Assembly: GCA_026708385.1 (NCBI GenBank)
Contig: JAPOVA010000021.1
Coordinates: forward strand, 20,798-75,163
Reading direction: 5' to 3'
DNA: 54,366 bases
Source of the DNA: Simkaniaceae bacterium
GTDB lineage: Bacteria; Chlamydiota; Chlamydiia; Chlamydiales; Simkaniaceae
The translations under genes were made by a program, and so were the position numbers. Positions 1 through 8,216 of this stretch are shown here, in pieces. Under the pieces are notes generated by a model. It saw nothing but the letters and a program-made list of their open reading frames with translations. It ran no database searches and was not told the DNA's origin. Each line of letters starts with the position of its first letter. Position 1 is the stretch's first letter.

Positions 1-48
1 CCTCGTCCGCATTCCCGATGAGTTTTCGAGTGTCATTGTTGAGGAAGG

Positions 49-1158
49 CTATGACAACCACAGAGGAGCGTCGACGGGAAATGATCGTATGTCATACATC
101 CCCATCGTTGCGGCAACCAAAGGGACGTTATCGATGATGGCCGATATAACACCGATAATGCCTGCAATGACCGTTTCGTTGCCGAAGGTGCGTTCCATGG
201 CTCTCGCCATCGCCTCGAGAAGGCCTGTCGATTCCAACGCATCCACGCTGAGCAAGATACCGAGGAAGAACAGGATGCTCGATACGTCGACCTTGGTGAG
301 GATGTGGGGGATGCGCAGATGTGATCTCTGCGCGTGTTTATGGTGCATCACATCGGTAATCACCCACATGATGGCAAGGGAGACCAACATCCCCATAAAG
401 GGGGGCAGACCCGTGAGCCACTTAAAGAAGGGAACGAACAAAAAGAGGAGAATGCCGCAGAAAAAGATGATCCGCGCTCCGGGTTCGAGGGGAGAAGAGA
501 TGTTTGCCTTACCCCCTCTTCGGAAGGTGCCTTTCATACGTAATGTGAAGAATAGGAGAGGGATAAGGATGGAAATGGCTGAGGGAAAAAAGAGATCGGC
601 GATGACCTTGCCCGTCGTGATACGCTCACCGATCCACAGCATGGTGGTCGTCACGTCGCCGATGGGGGTCCATGCCCCCCCCGCATTGGCGGCAACCACC
701 ACCATACACCCGAAGGGAAAGCGCTCCCTATGTCCCGGAATCAATCTTCGCAATACCGAGATCATCAAGATCGTCGTTGTCAGATTGTCCAAAACGGCGG
801 AAAGGGCGAAGGCGATGCCGGATATAACCCAGAGCATCTTCCGTTTCGATTCGGTGTGTAAGTAGCGGATGAACGTTTCGAAGCCGTTGTGTGCGTCGAT
901 AAGTTCGACCAAGGTCATTGCACCCAAGAGGAAAAAGAGGATTCCGGAGACTTCGCTCAGATGAGGCCAAAGCCGGGCGAGGCCGGCGCTCATCGGTTGC
1001 GGTGCCTCCGTGAGGTAGATGAGCCAACATGCCACTGCCAGGAGGAGGGCAAGAGCCGTTTTATGAATGCGAATGACGGGTTCCAGAATGATTGCGACGT
1101 ATCCGATACAGAAGACGGCGATCAACTGTTCATTGGCGAAGGTGAAGATTTCCATCAC
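49..1158 (-). CDS. nhaD: NhaD-type Na+/H+ antiporter, C-terminally truncated
   Basis: This is a polytopic inner-membrane protein of the NhaD/ion-transporter superfamily, which exchanges Na+ for H+. It has about ten hydrophobic segments. The conserved stretch LDNLTTTILM lies near residue 125, and AANAGGAWTPIGDVTTTMLW near residue 160 is the family hallmark. A second DNVPLVAATMGMYD block lies near the C-terminus. In relatives this last block is followed by roughly 60 more residues, including a Gly-rich final transport motif. Here a stop follows only ten residues later, and no other frame resumes the family sequence before the window edge. The start overlaps the kdsD stop by 4 bases (ATGA), so the two are probably co-translated. 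Family membership is sure; whether the shortened protein works is doubtful. Confidence 0.85.
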   Translation of the reverse strand: MMEIFTFANEQLIAVFCIGYVAIILEPVIRIHKTALALLLAVACWLIYLTEAPQPMSAGLARLWPHLSEVSGILFFLLGAMTLVELIDAHNGFETFIRYLHTESKRKMLWVISGIAFALSAVLDNLTTTILMISVLRRLIPGHRERFPFGCMVVVAANAGGAWTPIGDVTTTMLWIGERITTGKVIADLFFPSAISILIPLLFFTLRMKGTFRRGGKANISSPLEPGARIIFFCGILLFLFVPFFKWLTGLPPFMGMLVSLAIMWVITDVMHHKHAQRSHLRIPHILTKVDVSSILFFLGILLSVDALESTGLLEAMARAMERTFGNETVIAGIIGVISAIIDNVPLVAATMGMYDIRSFPVDAPLWLS

Positions 1159-2111
1159 CCTTTACCGCGAACGATATCGTGCATATGGACGAGGCCGATC
1201 AGCTTATCTTCCTGCAAAACGGGTAGCATCATCACCTTTTTTGCTTCGTTTGCCTGCATGAGGTTGAGTGCTTCCCGCAGTAAGGGGTTTCCTTCGATGA
1301 AAAGGAAGTTGCGTTGCATGAGTTCGTCCATTGTTTTCGAGAGGACCCGTTCGGGTTCTTTTTGGACGGCTCTTCTCAAATCTCCGTCCGTAAAGATTCC
1401 CCGCAACGTATGTTCTTCGTCCACGATAAGGAGACATCCGCACCGTTTATTCGTCAATTCGATGAGTGCTTTTTTAAGGGGTTCGTTCGGATTGCAGAGG
1501 GGGAGGCGATCACCTTGCAACATGATATCGCGAACCCTAAGGGCTATTTCTCGGCCGATTTTCCCCCCGGGGTGGTTGAGAGCATATTCGTCAATGCCGA
1601 ATTGCTTTGCCTTCATAAGGGCCATGGCGAGCACGTCGCCGAATAGCAGTTGCACGGCTGCCGAGGTCGTGGGTACCAGGTCGAAGGGACAGAGTTCCCT
1701 ATACACGGGGAGGCAGATTCCCGCGTCGCATGCGTCGAGGAGGCGGCAGTCGGTTGAAGAGACCCATGCAACCGTGGTGGCTCCCCGCTTGCGTGCAAAG
1801 GGGATGAGGTTCAACAGCTCTTCGCTCTCTCCGCTTTTGCTGATACAGATCAAAAGGTCTCCCTTGCCCAGAAGGCCGATATCTCCGTGCAGTGCATCCA
1901 TGGGAGGTAGCCAAAGAGCAACCGTACCCGTAGAGAGCATGGTCTTGGATAGCTTGTCCGCGATGATGCCGCTTTTGCCTACACCCGTAAATATCGGTTT
2001 GCCGGAGCAGTTCCGGAAAAGATCGAAAATCTCTTCCACTTTACCATAATCGATGTGATCGAAAAAGTGGTTTACGTTCAGCCGGTGCTCTTGAAAGAGC
2101 GCTTTAAACAT
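1155..2111 (-). CDS. kdsD: Arabinose-5-phosphate isomerase (SIS plus two CBS domains)
   Basis: KdsD/KpsF interconverts ribulose-5-phosphate and arabinose-5-phosphate, the first committed step towards the Kdo sugar of lipopolysaccharide. At 318 residues it has the usual family length. The N-terminal SIS domain (about residues 30-170) contains FTGVGKSGIIADKLS and the sugar-phosphate loop ISKSGESEELL. Two CBS motifs follow from about residue 195, including GIFTDGDLRRA, which is strongly conserved in the family. The start is ATG with an AAGAGAG stretch upstream. It is divergent from icd, with about 70 bases between them, and overlaps nhaD downstream. The family call is firm; the substrate is inferred from the family. 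Confidence 0.93.
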   Translation of the reverse strand: MFKALFQEHRLNVNHFFDHIDYGKVEEIFDLFRNCSGKPIFTGVGKSGIIADKLSKTMLSTGTVALWLPPMDALHGDIGLLGKGDLLICISKSGESEELLNLIPFARKRGATTVAWVSSTDCRLLDACDAGICLPVYRELCPFDLVPTTSAAVQLLFGDVLAMALMKAKQFGIDEYALNHPGGKIGREIALRVRDIMLQGDRLPLCNPNEPLKKALIELTNKRCGCLLIVDEEHTLRGIFTDGDLRRAVQKEPERVLSKTMDELMQRNFLFIEGNPLLREALNLMQANEAKKVMMLPVLQEDKLIGLVHMHDIVRGKG

Positions 2112-2182
2112 TCGTCACTCTCTTCTTGACCTCTGCTTGGGGATGATATAATGATAGGGTTAATCTGACAAGGAGACCGGAA

Positions 2183-3619
2183 ATGAGCAAAACCATTCCC
2201 ATTGCGGTGGCGCGAGGTGACGGGATCGGTCCCGAGATCATGGATGCGACGTTGCACGTTCTCGATGCTTCGGGGGCTCCTCTCGGCTATGACGAGGTTG
2301 AGGTGGGAGAAAAGGTCTATCTTAGAGGGCATCCGACGGGGATCGAGGAGGTGACGTGGGATACGGTGCGACGATCTGCGGCCTTTCTCAAGGCGCCCGT
2401 AACGACTCCTCAAGGAGGGGGGTTTAAGAGTCTCAATGTGACGATCAGGACCACTTTGGGTCTTTATGCGAATATTCGGCCTTGCGTTTCCTATCACCCC
2501 TTCGTGGCGACGAAGCATCCGGAGATGAATGTCGTGATCGTGAGGGAGAACGAGGAAGACCTCTATACGGGTATCGAATATCGGCAATCGCCCGACGTAT
2601 GCGAATCGATCAAGCTGATTTCGAAACAAGGTTCGGAGAGGGTGATTCGCTACGCTTTTGAGTATGCCGTGATGAACAAAAGAGAAAAGGTGACCTGTTT
2701 CGTAAAAGATAACATTATGAAATTTTCCGATGGTCTTTTTCATGAAGTGTTCAATCGGATTGCGGGCGAGTATCCCACTATTGAGAGTGATCATTGGATT
2801 GTCGATATCGGGTCGGCTAAGTTTGCGGACACACCGGAGGCGTTCGATGTGATCGTCATGCCCAACCTGTACGGGGACATTCTATCCGATGTCGGTGCGC
2901 AGATTGCGGGGTCGGTCGGATTGGTCGGTTCGGCCAATATCGGAATGCATACGGCTATGTTTGAGGCGATTCACGGATCGGCTCCCAGAAGGAGCGGACA
3001 AAATATGGCCAATCCTTCCGCGCTGATGTTGGCCTCCGTCATGATGTTGGTCTATGTCAGGCAGTATGAGCATGCAACGGCCGTTCACAATGCTTGGCTC
3101 AAGACGATTGAAGAGGGGATTCATACCTACGACATTTACAAGGAGGGCGTGAGTAAGCAACAGGTCGGCACACGAGAGTTTGCCGAGGCGGTTGCGGGCA
3201 ACTTAGGGAAAGCCCCTGCCAATCTGAGGAAAGTGGCCTATACCGAGGCCGGGGAGCACAAACCGAAGCACCATGAGGAGAAGAACACGAAGGTTACGAG
3301 GGTACTTGTCGGTGTGGATATCTACCTCTACTCCCTTCTATCTGCAGAGAAACTGCGGAAGAAGCTATTAAAGTCCGACTACGAAGCTTTCACCCTTGAA
3401 ATGATCGGCAACAGGGGCGTTAGGGTCTATCCCGGAGGTCACCCCGAGACACTTTGCATTGATCAGTGGCGCGTGCGCTTCATGCACGAGGGAAGGTGCA
3501 CGCAAAGCGACATCGCGGCGCTTTTGGAAGAACTTACGGCGAACGAGTGGGATGTGATCAAGATGGAGAATCTCTATGAGTTTGACGGCCGTCCCGGTTA
3601 TTCCTCTCCCAAAGGGTGA
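2183..3619 (+). CDS. icd: NADP-type isocitrate dehydrogenase, long form
   Basis: Oxidative decarboxylation of isocitrate to 2-oxoglutarate in the TCA cycle. The N-terminal 330 residues form the isopropylmalate/isocitrate dehydrogenase fold, with GDGIGPEI near residue 13, the substrate loop SLNVTIRTTLGLYANIRP near residue 93, RENEEDLYTGIEY near residue 121, and the metal-binding DILSDVGAQIAGSVG near residue 232. A C-terminal extension of about 140 residues marks the longer form described from Thermus and from Rickettsia and environmental chlamydiae. An AGGAG ribosome binding site lies 7-8 bases before the ATG. NADP versus NAD preference cannot be settled from the sequence by eye. Confidence 0.92.
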   Translation: MSKTIPIAVARGDGIGPEIMDATLHVLDASGAPLGYDEVEVGEKVYLRGHPTGIEEVTWDTVRRSAAFLKAPVTTPQGGGFKSLNVTIRTTLGLYANIRPCVSYHPFVATKHPEMNVVIVRENEEDLYTGIEYRQSPDVCESIKLISKQGSERVIRYAFEYAVMNKREKVTCFVKDNIMKFSDGLFHEVFNRIAGEYPTIESDHWIVDIGSAKFADTPEAFDVIVMPNLYGDILSDVGAQIAGSVGLVGSANIGMHTAMFEAIHGSAPRRSGQNMANPSALMLASVMMLVYVRQYEHATAVHNAWLKTIEEGIHTYDIYKEGVSKQQVGTREFAEAVAGNLGKAPANLRKVAYTEAGEHKPKHHEEKNTKVTRVLVGVDIYLYSLLSAEKLRKKLLKSDYEAFTLEMIGNRGVRVYPGGHPETLCIDQWRVRFMHEGRCTQSDIAALLEELTANEWDVIKMENLYEFDGRPGYSSPKG

Positions 3620-3689
3620 CGAAATAGGCGAAGGACACACTTCCCCCTCAAACGAATGCGACGGCCGGGGGGAGTCTATCTCTTGTTCT

Positions 3690-4181
3690 TCAACGAGCGT
3701 CCCGAAGGGAGGAGCTGTTTTTATAGTTAAGTATCTGGTTTTTGGCGGCGCTGTCCAGTGCCTTTATTTTTTCCGCAAGTGACTCGTCCAACTTTTCATA
3801 GTCGTTCCTGAGCTTGGCCGACAAGCCGATCAACTCATTCGTTTTTTCCCCTCCCTCCGCGTGAAAGAGTTTCATCGAGACGTTTTCCATCCACTTCCTG
3901 AACGCGCGGTCCCAGAGTATGTACGTAGTGGAAAGAATCATCGCGGTAGCTTGTAGCCCTTGCGACAGCACATCGTCTTCCGGCTTTCCTTCCGATCGGG
4001 AAGCATAGAACCGGAGCATCTTTAAAGCACAGGCGATCGTTTTTCCCGAGCTGATCGCCTCCTGTCCGCCTACCGCCTCCACGACGACATCTCTTTGCGC
4101 GTAGAAACCGGGGGGAACAAGAACACGCCGGACGAGATCGAATGTCGCATCGGCAGTTATAGGTGTCGCACCGACAGTCAT
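3690..4181 (-). CDS. Hypothetical helical protein
   Basis: No family recognised. The 163-residue product from ATG 4181 has an AGAGG site 8 bases upstream; ATG 4202 and TTG 4208 are alternative starts. It is rich in Lys, Glu, Leu and Ala, with no signal peptide or clear membrane span. The C-terminal half (KLRNDYEKLDESLAEKIKAL) suggests a coiled coil or helical bundle. Composition and codon regularity favour coding over the overlapping antisense and shifted frames. Its start touches the end of the decayed HTH-repeat copy upstream on the same strand. A distant link to the helical paralogs at 37876-39488 is possible but unproven. Confidence 0.6.
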   Translation of the reverse strand: MTVGATPITADATFDLVRRVLVPPGFYAQRDVVVEAVGGQEAISSGKTIACALKMLRFYASRSEGKPEDDVLSQGLQATAMILSTTYILWDRAFRKWMENVSMKLFHAEGGEKTNELIGLSAKLRNDYEKLDESLAEKIKALDSAAKNQILNYKNSSSLRDAR

Positions 4182-4204
4182 AAGCAATACCTCTTTTTTC
4201 ATTT

Positions 4205-4668
4205 TCAACCACCGGGGAGCGCCGGTACCGGTGCCACCTCCCCGCGGACGGATAGCGTATCGTGCAGCACGGTTGAAGTCAAGAGAAAAGAGGCGGATCC
4301 GATCAGGGATTTTGTACGGTAAGAGAAGACAAGCCCGTTAGCACCAACGTTTTGAAAATACCCCCTCTCCCTTGTTGTAAGGCCTGTAGGAAGCCGTTCC
4401 GCCATTTCACTCAAAAAACCCACAAAAAGTAATCGGAAAGGCAAATCGACCCTTTCCCGGACCCCCTCCCTGAGGTCTACCGCAAGCTCTCCGTAGTCTG
4501 CCGTTCGGTCGGTGTACGATTCGGGGCCTGCGGTGGCAACCTCAGGACAAGCCTTTACACTCATCCCCGATCCTCCTTGGCATCCCTTCTCTTCCTTACG
4601 ACCACCCCCGCCCCCGCGCCGGTGGGCCACACGGTGGTACCCCCTCCTTCACTTATTGCCGACGCCAT
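4205..4668 (-). pseudogene. Decayed copy of the HTH-module repeat gene family
   Basis: Reading from ATG 4668 gives MASAISEGGG...VWP, the same leader as the large genes at 49042 (MASAIGEGW...VVWP) and 51777. After about 35 codons the frame stops. A second frame opening at ATG 4564 reads KACPEVATAGPESYTDRTAD, then YGELAVDLRE. It lines up with YPEVAAVKPDVYAGKIAD followed by YRGLLVELRQ in the 51777 gene. At the junction the DNA GGATCGGGGATGAGTGT matches the intact gene, but the stretch just after it is one base longer here, so the frame slips. The first HTH segment is missing. The apparent Shine-Dalgarno plus ATG at 4564 derives from former coding sequence, so a translated 119-residue product is possible but probably accidental. 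Confidence 0.7.
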
Positions 4669-4826
4669 AGTGTCTCCCTCAAGAATGCAATTACCTAAGG
4701 AAGGGAGGGCGTATCACACCAACCCCTCATGAACAACGGCAAACCTTTGCGGAAGGCAAGATGCAAAACGACCCGTACCGGGGTCGGCCTTTACCTGTGC
4801 GGTTCCGCCATACCGACCTGCGTGGC

Positions 4827-4856
4827 TTGTCTCATATGTCCGACGTGTGCTACGCT
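4827..4856 (+). promoter_or_regulatory. Promoter of the Cys-cluster gene at 4896
   Basis: TTGTCT (4827-4832), an 18-base spacer, then TACGCT (4851-4856), preceded by TGC as in extended -10 promoters. The same layout occurs before 5642, 47423, 51126 and 53483. Confidence 0.6.
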
Positions 4857-4895
4857 TCCGCGGACGAGTCGCCCTTTCACACCGGAGAAGAGAGC

Positions 4896-5318
4896 ATGTC
4901 TTATATCTGTTGTTGTCGGTCCCGTACCGGGGAATACACTCCGTCCGCTGCCCTTGAAAAACCACCCCGAGTCGGATCCGTCACACTTGTGGAGTCGGCA
5001 AAGATTGCGCAAAGGAAACGATCCGAAACCTTTTCCGGTGTGTCTGCCAAGGATGATGCGGTGTTTTCCGAGGAAGAACTTGCCGGATTGAGGTCGGCCA
5101 TTCGGGTTACCGCGTTGAACCCGCTACCGGAGGAAGGTTCCGAAGTGGTTGCGGATACGGACGGGCCTCTCGCAGTACCGGGGCGAGAAACGTCCCCGGC
5201 CGGGCGACCGACATCGACGAGTTGCACGACGAGAGATGTGAGTACGGGGGTCGAGACCGTAGAGACGGGTCGCCCCCCCACCCCCTCCCACAACACCACC
5301 CGCCGTCCCGAGCACTAA
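4896..5318 (+). CDS. Small protein with N-terminal Cys cluster (MSYICCC)
   Basis: A 140-residue protein of unknown function starting MSYICCCRSRTGEYTPS, with GGAGAAGAG just before the ATG. There is no signal peptide or membrane span. The central part is charged (residues 45-75), and the C-terminal 50 residues are rich in Pro, Thr, Ser and Arg, suggesting disorder. The protein at 47423 begins MSCVCCCPARREPTPP and has a matching promoter and ribosome binding site, so the two form a small family. A cytosolic protein with three adjacent Cys at its N-terminus recalls palmitoylated eukaryotic proteins. A host-membrane-targeted effector is therefore a possible role, but this is inference. Confidence 0.6.
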   Translation: MSYICCCRSRTGEYTPSAALEKPPRVGSVTLVESAKIAQRKRSETFSGVSAKDDAVFSEEELAGLRSAIRVTALNPLPEEGSEVVADTDGPLAVPGRETSPAGRPTSTSCTTRDVSTGVETVETGRPPTPSHNTTRRPEH

Positions 5319-5641
5319 AGTAGAAGGGGTCGATGAAGCCGTTGAGTCGTTTGCATTGCAACAATCGGGAAGAATGTAAACATGGTCGGCATTTGGAGAG
5401 TCTATCGCCTTTTTGGATTGCACGATATGCGGCAATACCCGTAAAGCCGGGTGTTTTGCTTGATAACCGGGTATTTCGCATGTCGCCACCATACGGTATT
5501 CGGATGAATGCTCGGGGGTAGATGGGGGTGCGGGACTTTGCCCGTGCAATTCCCGTAGAGCATGCTTTTGTGGTTGTGTCACCATACCGTCCCGTGGTAC
5601 GATGTCGCCGTAGAGGTCGCAAATTTTGAAGGAAACAAGTT
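5319..5641 (+). other. Intergenic region with promoter only
   Basis: No convincing gene. Short open frames here lack ribosome binding sites and protein-like composition. The only element seen is the promoter at 5574-5603. Confidence 0.5.
5574..5603 (+). promoter_or_regulatory. Promoter of the tandem-repeat Inc candidate
   Basis: TTGTGT (5574-5579), an 18-base spacer, and TACGAT (5598-5603) preceded by TGG. The AAGGAA ribosome binding site follows at about 5629, 7 bases from ATG 5642. Confidence 0.6.
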
Positions 5642-6709
5642 ATGTCGACTCGGTCCGGTCCGGCCGTTACTTCGTTGGGCCTTCCTAGGATTCCCGAGGC
5701 GGGCCCCTCCGTACACCCCGGTGAAAAAAGTCTTGCTGTTACTCTTGCAACGAAAAATGTGGTTCACGGTGTTCTCACCGGGGCAGGTTCGGATGGTGCC
5801 GGGTGTGGGGGCTATCCGAGAGAACGCACAATCGCCGCCGTCGTTATGGTCACCGGTTTTTGCGTAGGAACTCCCGCCTTCCTTACGGTGTCGGTGCTGA
5901 GCGCGGTATACGGAGGGGTACCGGGAGCTGTGTTAGGACCCCTTTTTTCCGGAATCCCGTACTTGGGAGTCATTCTTGGAAGCTGTCTCTATGGATGTGG
6001 AGTGTGTAAGAACAAGAAGTCCGAAGGGTTCCCTTCCCCGGAAGAGGGTATGGGAGTGTCGCATTTCCCTGTGGCGATACCTAGGCAGGAGTATCACGGG
6101 TCCCGACAAGGGGAAGAAGAAGCGATATCGGAGTCCGGTGCGGAGCCTGTTGGCGGATCTTCCTCGCCGGAACCGGAACCCGTTTCGATCCGTGAACGGG
6201 ATGAGGTGTGTAAGAGCGAACGGTCCGAAGAGTCCTCTTCCGCTTCCGCGGGTGGGGATGTAGGAGCATCGCATCCCTCTGCGGCGATGTATGGGGATGA
6301 GGAGTGTCGCAAGTCCCGGCAAACGGAGGAAGAAGCGGTGTCGGAGTCCGGCGCGGGGCCTGTTGGCGGATCTCCTTTACCGGGACCGGAATGTGTTTTG
6401 ATCCGTGAACAAGGTGAAGTGTGTAAGAGCGAGCAGTCCGAAGAATCCCTTCCCGCGGAAGAGGGTGCGGGAGTATGGCACTCCCCTACGGTGGTATGTG
6501 ACGAGGAGTACCACAAGCCCGAGCAAGAAGAGGCGGTAGCGACGTCGGAGTCCGGTGCGGAGTCTGTTGACGGATCTTCTTTGTCGGACTCGGAATGTGT
6601 CTTGATCTATGAACGAAACGAAGTGTATGAGAGTGAGAAGTCCGAAGAGTCCCCTTCCGTGAAAGAGGGTGTAGGGGTGAGTATCGCGTCCCTCCGTGGC
6701 GATGTGTGA
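5642..6709 (+). CDS. Inc-like membrane protein with tandem acidic repeats
   Basis: A 355-residue protein. A Gly/Ser-rich N-terminus leads into a two-part hydrophobic hairpin at about residues 60-118 (TIAAVVMVTGFCVGTPAF, then GAVLGPLFSGIPYLGVILG). This is the arrangement of chlamydial inclusion-membrane (Inc) proteins inserted by type III secretion. The rest is a hydrophilic tail made of three units of 68-71 residues plus a fourth, partial unit. Each starts with CKSE.SEES and carries a SESGAxxVxGSS segment and an IRE/IYE segment. The tail is very acidic and Ser-rich. The fourth unit runs out of frame (see findings). No signal peptide is seen. Inc identity is inferred from topology only. Confidence 0.68.
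   Translation: MSTRSGPAVTSLGLPRIPEAGPSVHPGEKSLAVTLATKNVVHGVLTGAGSDGAGCGGYPRERTIAAVVMVTGFCVGTPAFLTVSVLSAVYGGVPGAVLGPLFSGIPYLGVILGSCLYGCGVCKNKKSEGFPSPEEGMGVSHFPVAIPRQEYHGSRQGEEEAISESGAEPVGGSSSPEPEPVSIRERDEVCKSERSEESSSASAGGDVGASHPSAAMYGDEECRKSRQTEEEAVSESGAGPVGGSPLPGPECVLIREQGEVCKSEQSEESLPAEEGAGVWHSPTVVCDEEYHKPEQEEAVATSESGAESVDGSSLSDSECVLIYERNEVYESEKSEESPSVKEGVGVSIASLRGDV
6005..6709 (+). repeat. Tandem coding repeat, 204-213 bp units
   Basis: Units begin at 6005, 6209, 6422 and 6626 (periods 204, 213 and 204 bases). They are diverged but clearly related, each opening with TGTAAGAGC-like sequence. Similarity continues past the stop codon in a shifted frame to about 6735. Confidence 0.75.
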
Positions 6710-6923
6710 GGAGGAGTACCACACGTTCCGAGCAAACGGGCGTATCGCCGTGCCGGTGTGAGGACATGGTCGGGCTCCCCCCCTTAAGGCGGTGTCGAGG
6801 TTGCGAAGAACGGCCTTCTCGAGCTTCTGCTCGCCGTGTCCGTTCGCTCCGTTCGCCTATCCGTAGCCGAGAAAGGGGCCCATCCTCTTACGTGGAAGCT
6901 CTCCGAGGTAACGCAGTGCATCC

Positions 6924-8207
6924 TTACGGCTCATCGGGGCAGGGTTGCCCTTTTTCGTATCTGATCCGCCTTATGAAATACCCCTCTTCGTCGTAGAGGG
7001 TTGCAATGCCGTTTCCCTCCTTCACCGAAGAGACGGCTTCCCTTTCTCCCCTCTTCTCGTACCTACCCGATACCAGTTTGCCCGAACGGTACTCCTCCAT
7101 GAGTCGCAACGTACCGTCCTTGTAGCGGGCGAAGGAAAGACCATGCTTGCGGTTGTCACACATTTCCTTTTCGCTTTCAAGTGTTCCGTCGGCAAACCAT
7201 GTCCGAGAAATTCCCCGCATTCGTCCCTCCACGTAGGTAATAAGCAGGTGCGGGACGGGTTCTTCTCCGGGTGTGCCGGGTCGGTAGATCCACTCTTCGC
7301 CATGTTTTCTCCCCTCTTTTACGTGAAACAGATTGCGTAGACGGCGTTTCCGATCATAAATGCGCACGGCCCCTTCGGGAAGGCCGTTCCGATATTCTTC
7401 CAGGGAATGGAGATATCCTTCGGCAAAAACGGCCTTTTCGCCGGAGCCGCCCTCAATCCGGGAGAGAATACGGCCCGAAAAATCGCCATACTCCGCCTCC
7501 GTCAACCTCCCCCCCTCGTAGATTTCCGTAAAGGGGGGGCGTTCTCCGTCCCCTTTGAATAGGGAGGGCCCCGAGGGAACACCCCGTACGAACCGGGATG
7601 TTCCGATCACGATTCCTTCCGGGTTATGGAGACGAACCTCGCCGTGTAACCGCCCCTTCTCATAGGGCAACAGCTCCTTGAGGCGACCGTCCGGAAAGTA
7701 GTACTCGGCCACTCCCTGCAACAGCCCCTTCTCGTAGTGAAATGTTGCCTCCTTCCCCCCCCCCTCACGGAATACGTGTCCCGCTCCGTCAAATACCCAC
7801 CCCTCTTGAGCTTCCTCGGACAGATCTCCGACCCCCTCGATAACGGTGACTTCCATCCGGAGTCGGCCGTTCGGGTACCACTCGCGGTAGATACCCGATG
7901 CCCGTCCGTTGATGACCTCCAAATACTTCCGGATCGCACCGTTATCGTGGTATGTCGTTAGCTTGGAAGGGATCTTACCGTCGACTTTGCGCGCATACAT
8001 CCGAGCCACTTTGACATACGGTTGGGGATCGGTGAAACAGGTCCTCTCGTACATGTTCAGCCGGTCGCGGGAGGTAACCGTCTCCCTAAAACCGTTTCTA
8101 TCGACCGTATGCACGCTCACGAGGGGGGGATCACCCTCTCTCGGGCGGGTGCACCCCGCGAGGAGTATGCATAGGGCCGAGAAGGCAAAGAGTATTCCCG
8201 TTTTCAT
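6924..8207 (-). CDS. MORN/YwqK-type repeat lipoprotein
   Basis: The N-terminus MKTGILFAFSALCILLAGC is a lipoprotein signal with lipobox LAGC, so the protein is probably anchored through Cys19 to the outer membrane or its periplasmic face. The body consists of many MORN_2/YwqK repeats of about 20-24 residues, for example the segment ending GIYREWYPNGRLRMEV and later GTLESEKEMCDNRKHG. Such repeats form extended beta-hairpin arrays, but the biochemical role is unknown. The ATG follows GAGGCAGGG and lies 9 bases after the PilN-like gene, in one operon with it and the PilM-like gene. The gene contains a run of ten G in the coding strand. Confidence 0.75.
   Translation of the reverse strand: MKTGILFAFSALCILLAGCTRPREGDPPLVSVHTVDRNGFRETVTSRDRLNMYERTCFTDPQPYVKVARMYARKVDGKIPSKLTTYHDNGAIRKYLEVINGRASGIYREWYPNGRLRMEVTVIEGVGDLSEEAQEGWVFDGAGHVFREGGGKEATFHYEKGLLQGVAEYYFPDGRLKELLPYEKGRLHGEVRLHNPEGIVIGTSRFVRGVPSGPSLFKGDGERPPFTEIYEGGRLTEAEYGDFSGRILSRIEGGSGEKAVFAEGYLHSLEEYRNGLPEGAVRIYDRKRRLRNLFHVKEGRKHGEEWIYRPGTPGEEPVPHLLITYVEGRMRGISRTWFADGTLESEKEMCDNRKHGLSFARYKDGTLRLMEEYRSGKLVSGRYEKRGEREAVSSVKEGNGIATLYDEEGYFIRRIRYEKGQPCPDEP
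7755..7764 (-). repeat. Homopolymer of 10 G (coding strand) inside the MORN lipoprotein
   Basis: GAG GGG GGG GGG AAG encodes Glu-Gly-Gly-Gly-Lys. At ten bases, slipped-strand mispairing would switch the downstream reading frame off. Confidence 0.8.
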
Positions 8208-8216
8208 TGCCCTGCC

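Noticed and set aside
89-865. Long plus-strand open frame opposite nhaD
   Set aside because: Fully antisense to a recognised transporter; Arg/Met-rich mirror composition and no family match.
889-2049. Plus-strand open frame of 386 codons opposite kdsD
   Set aside because: Antisense to a clear SIS-CBS enzyme; it has mirror-type composition and no ribosome binding site.
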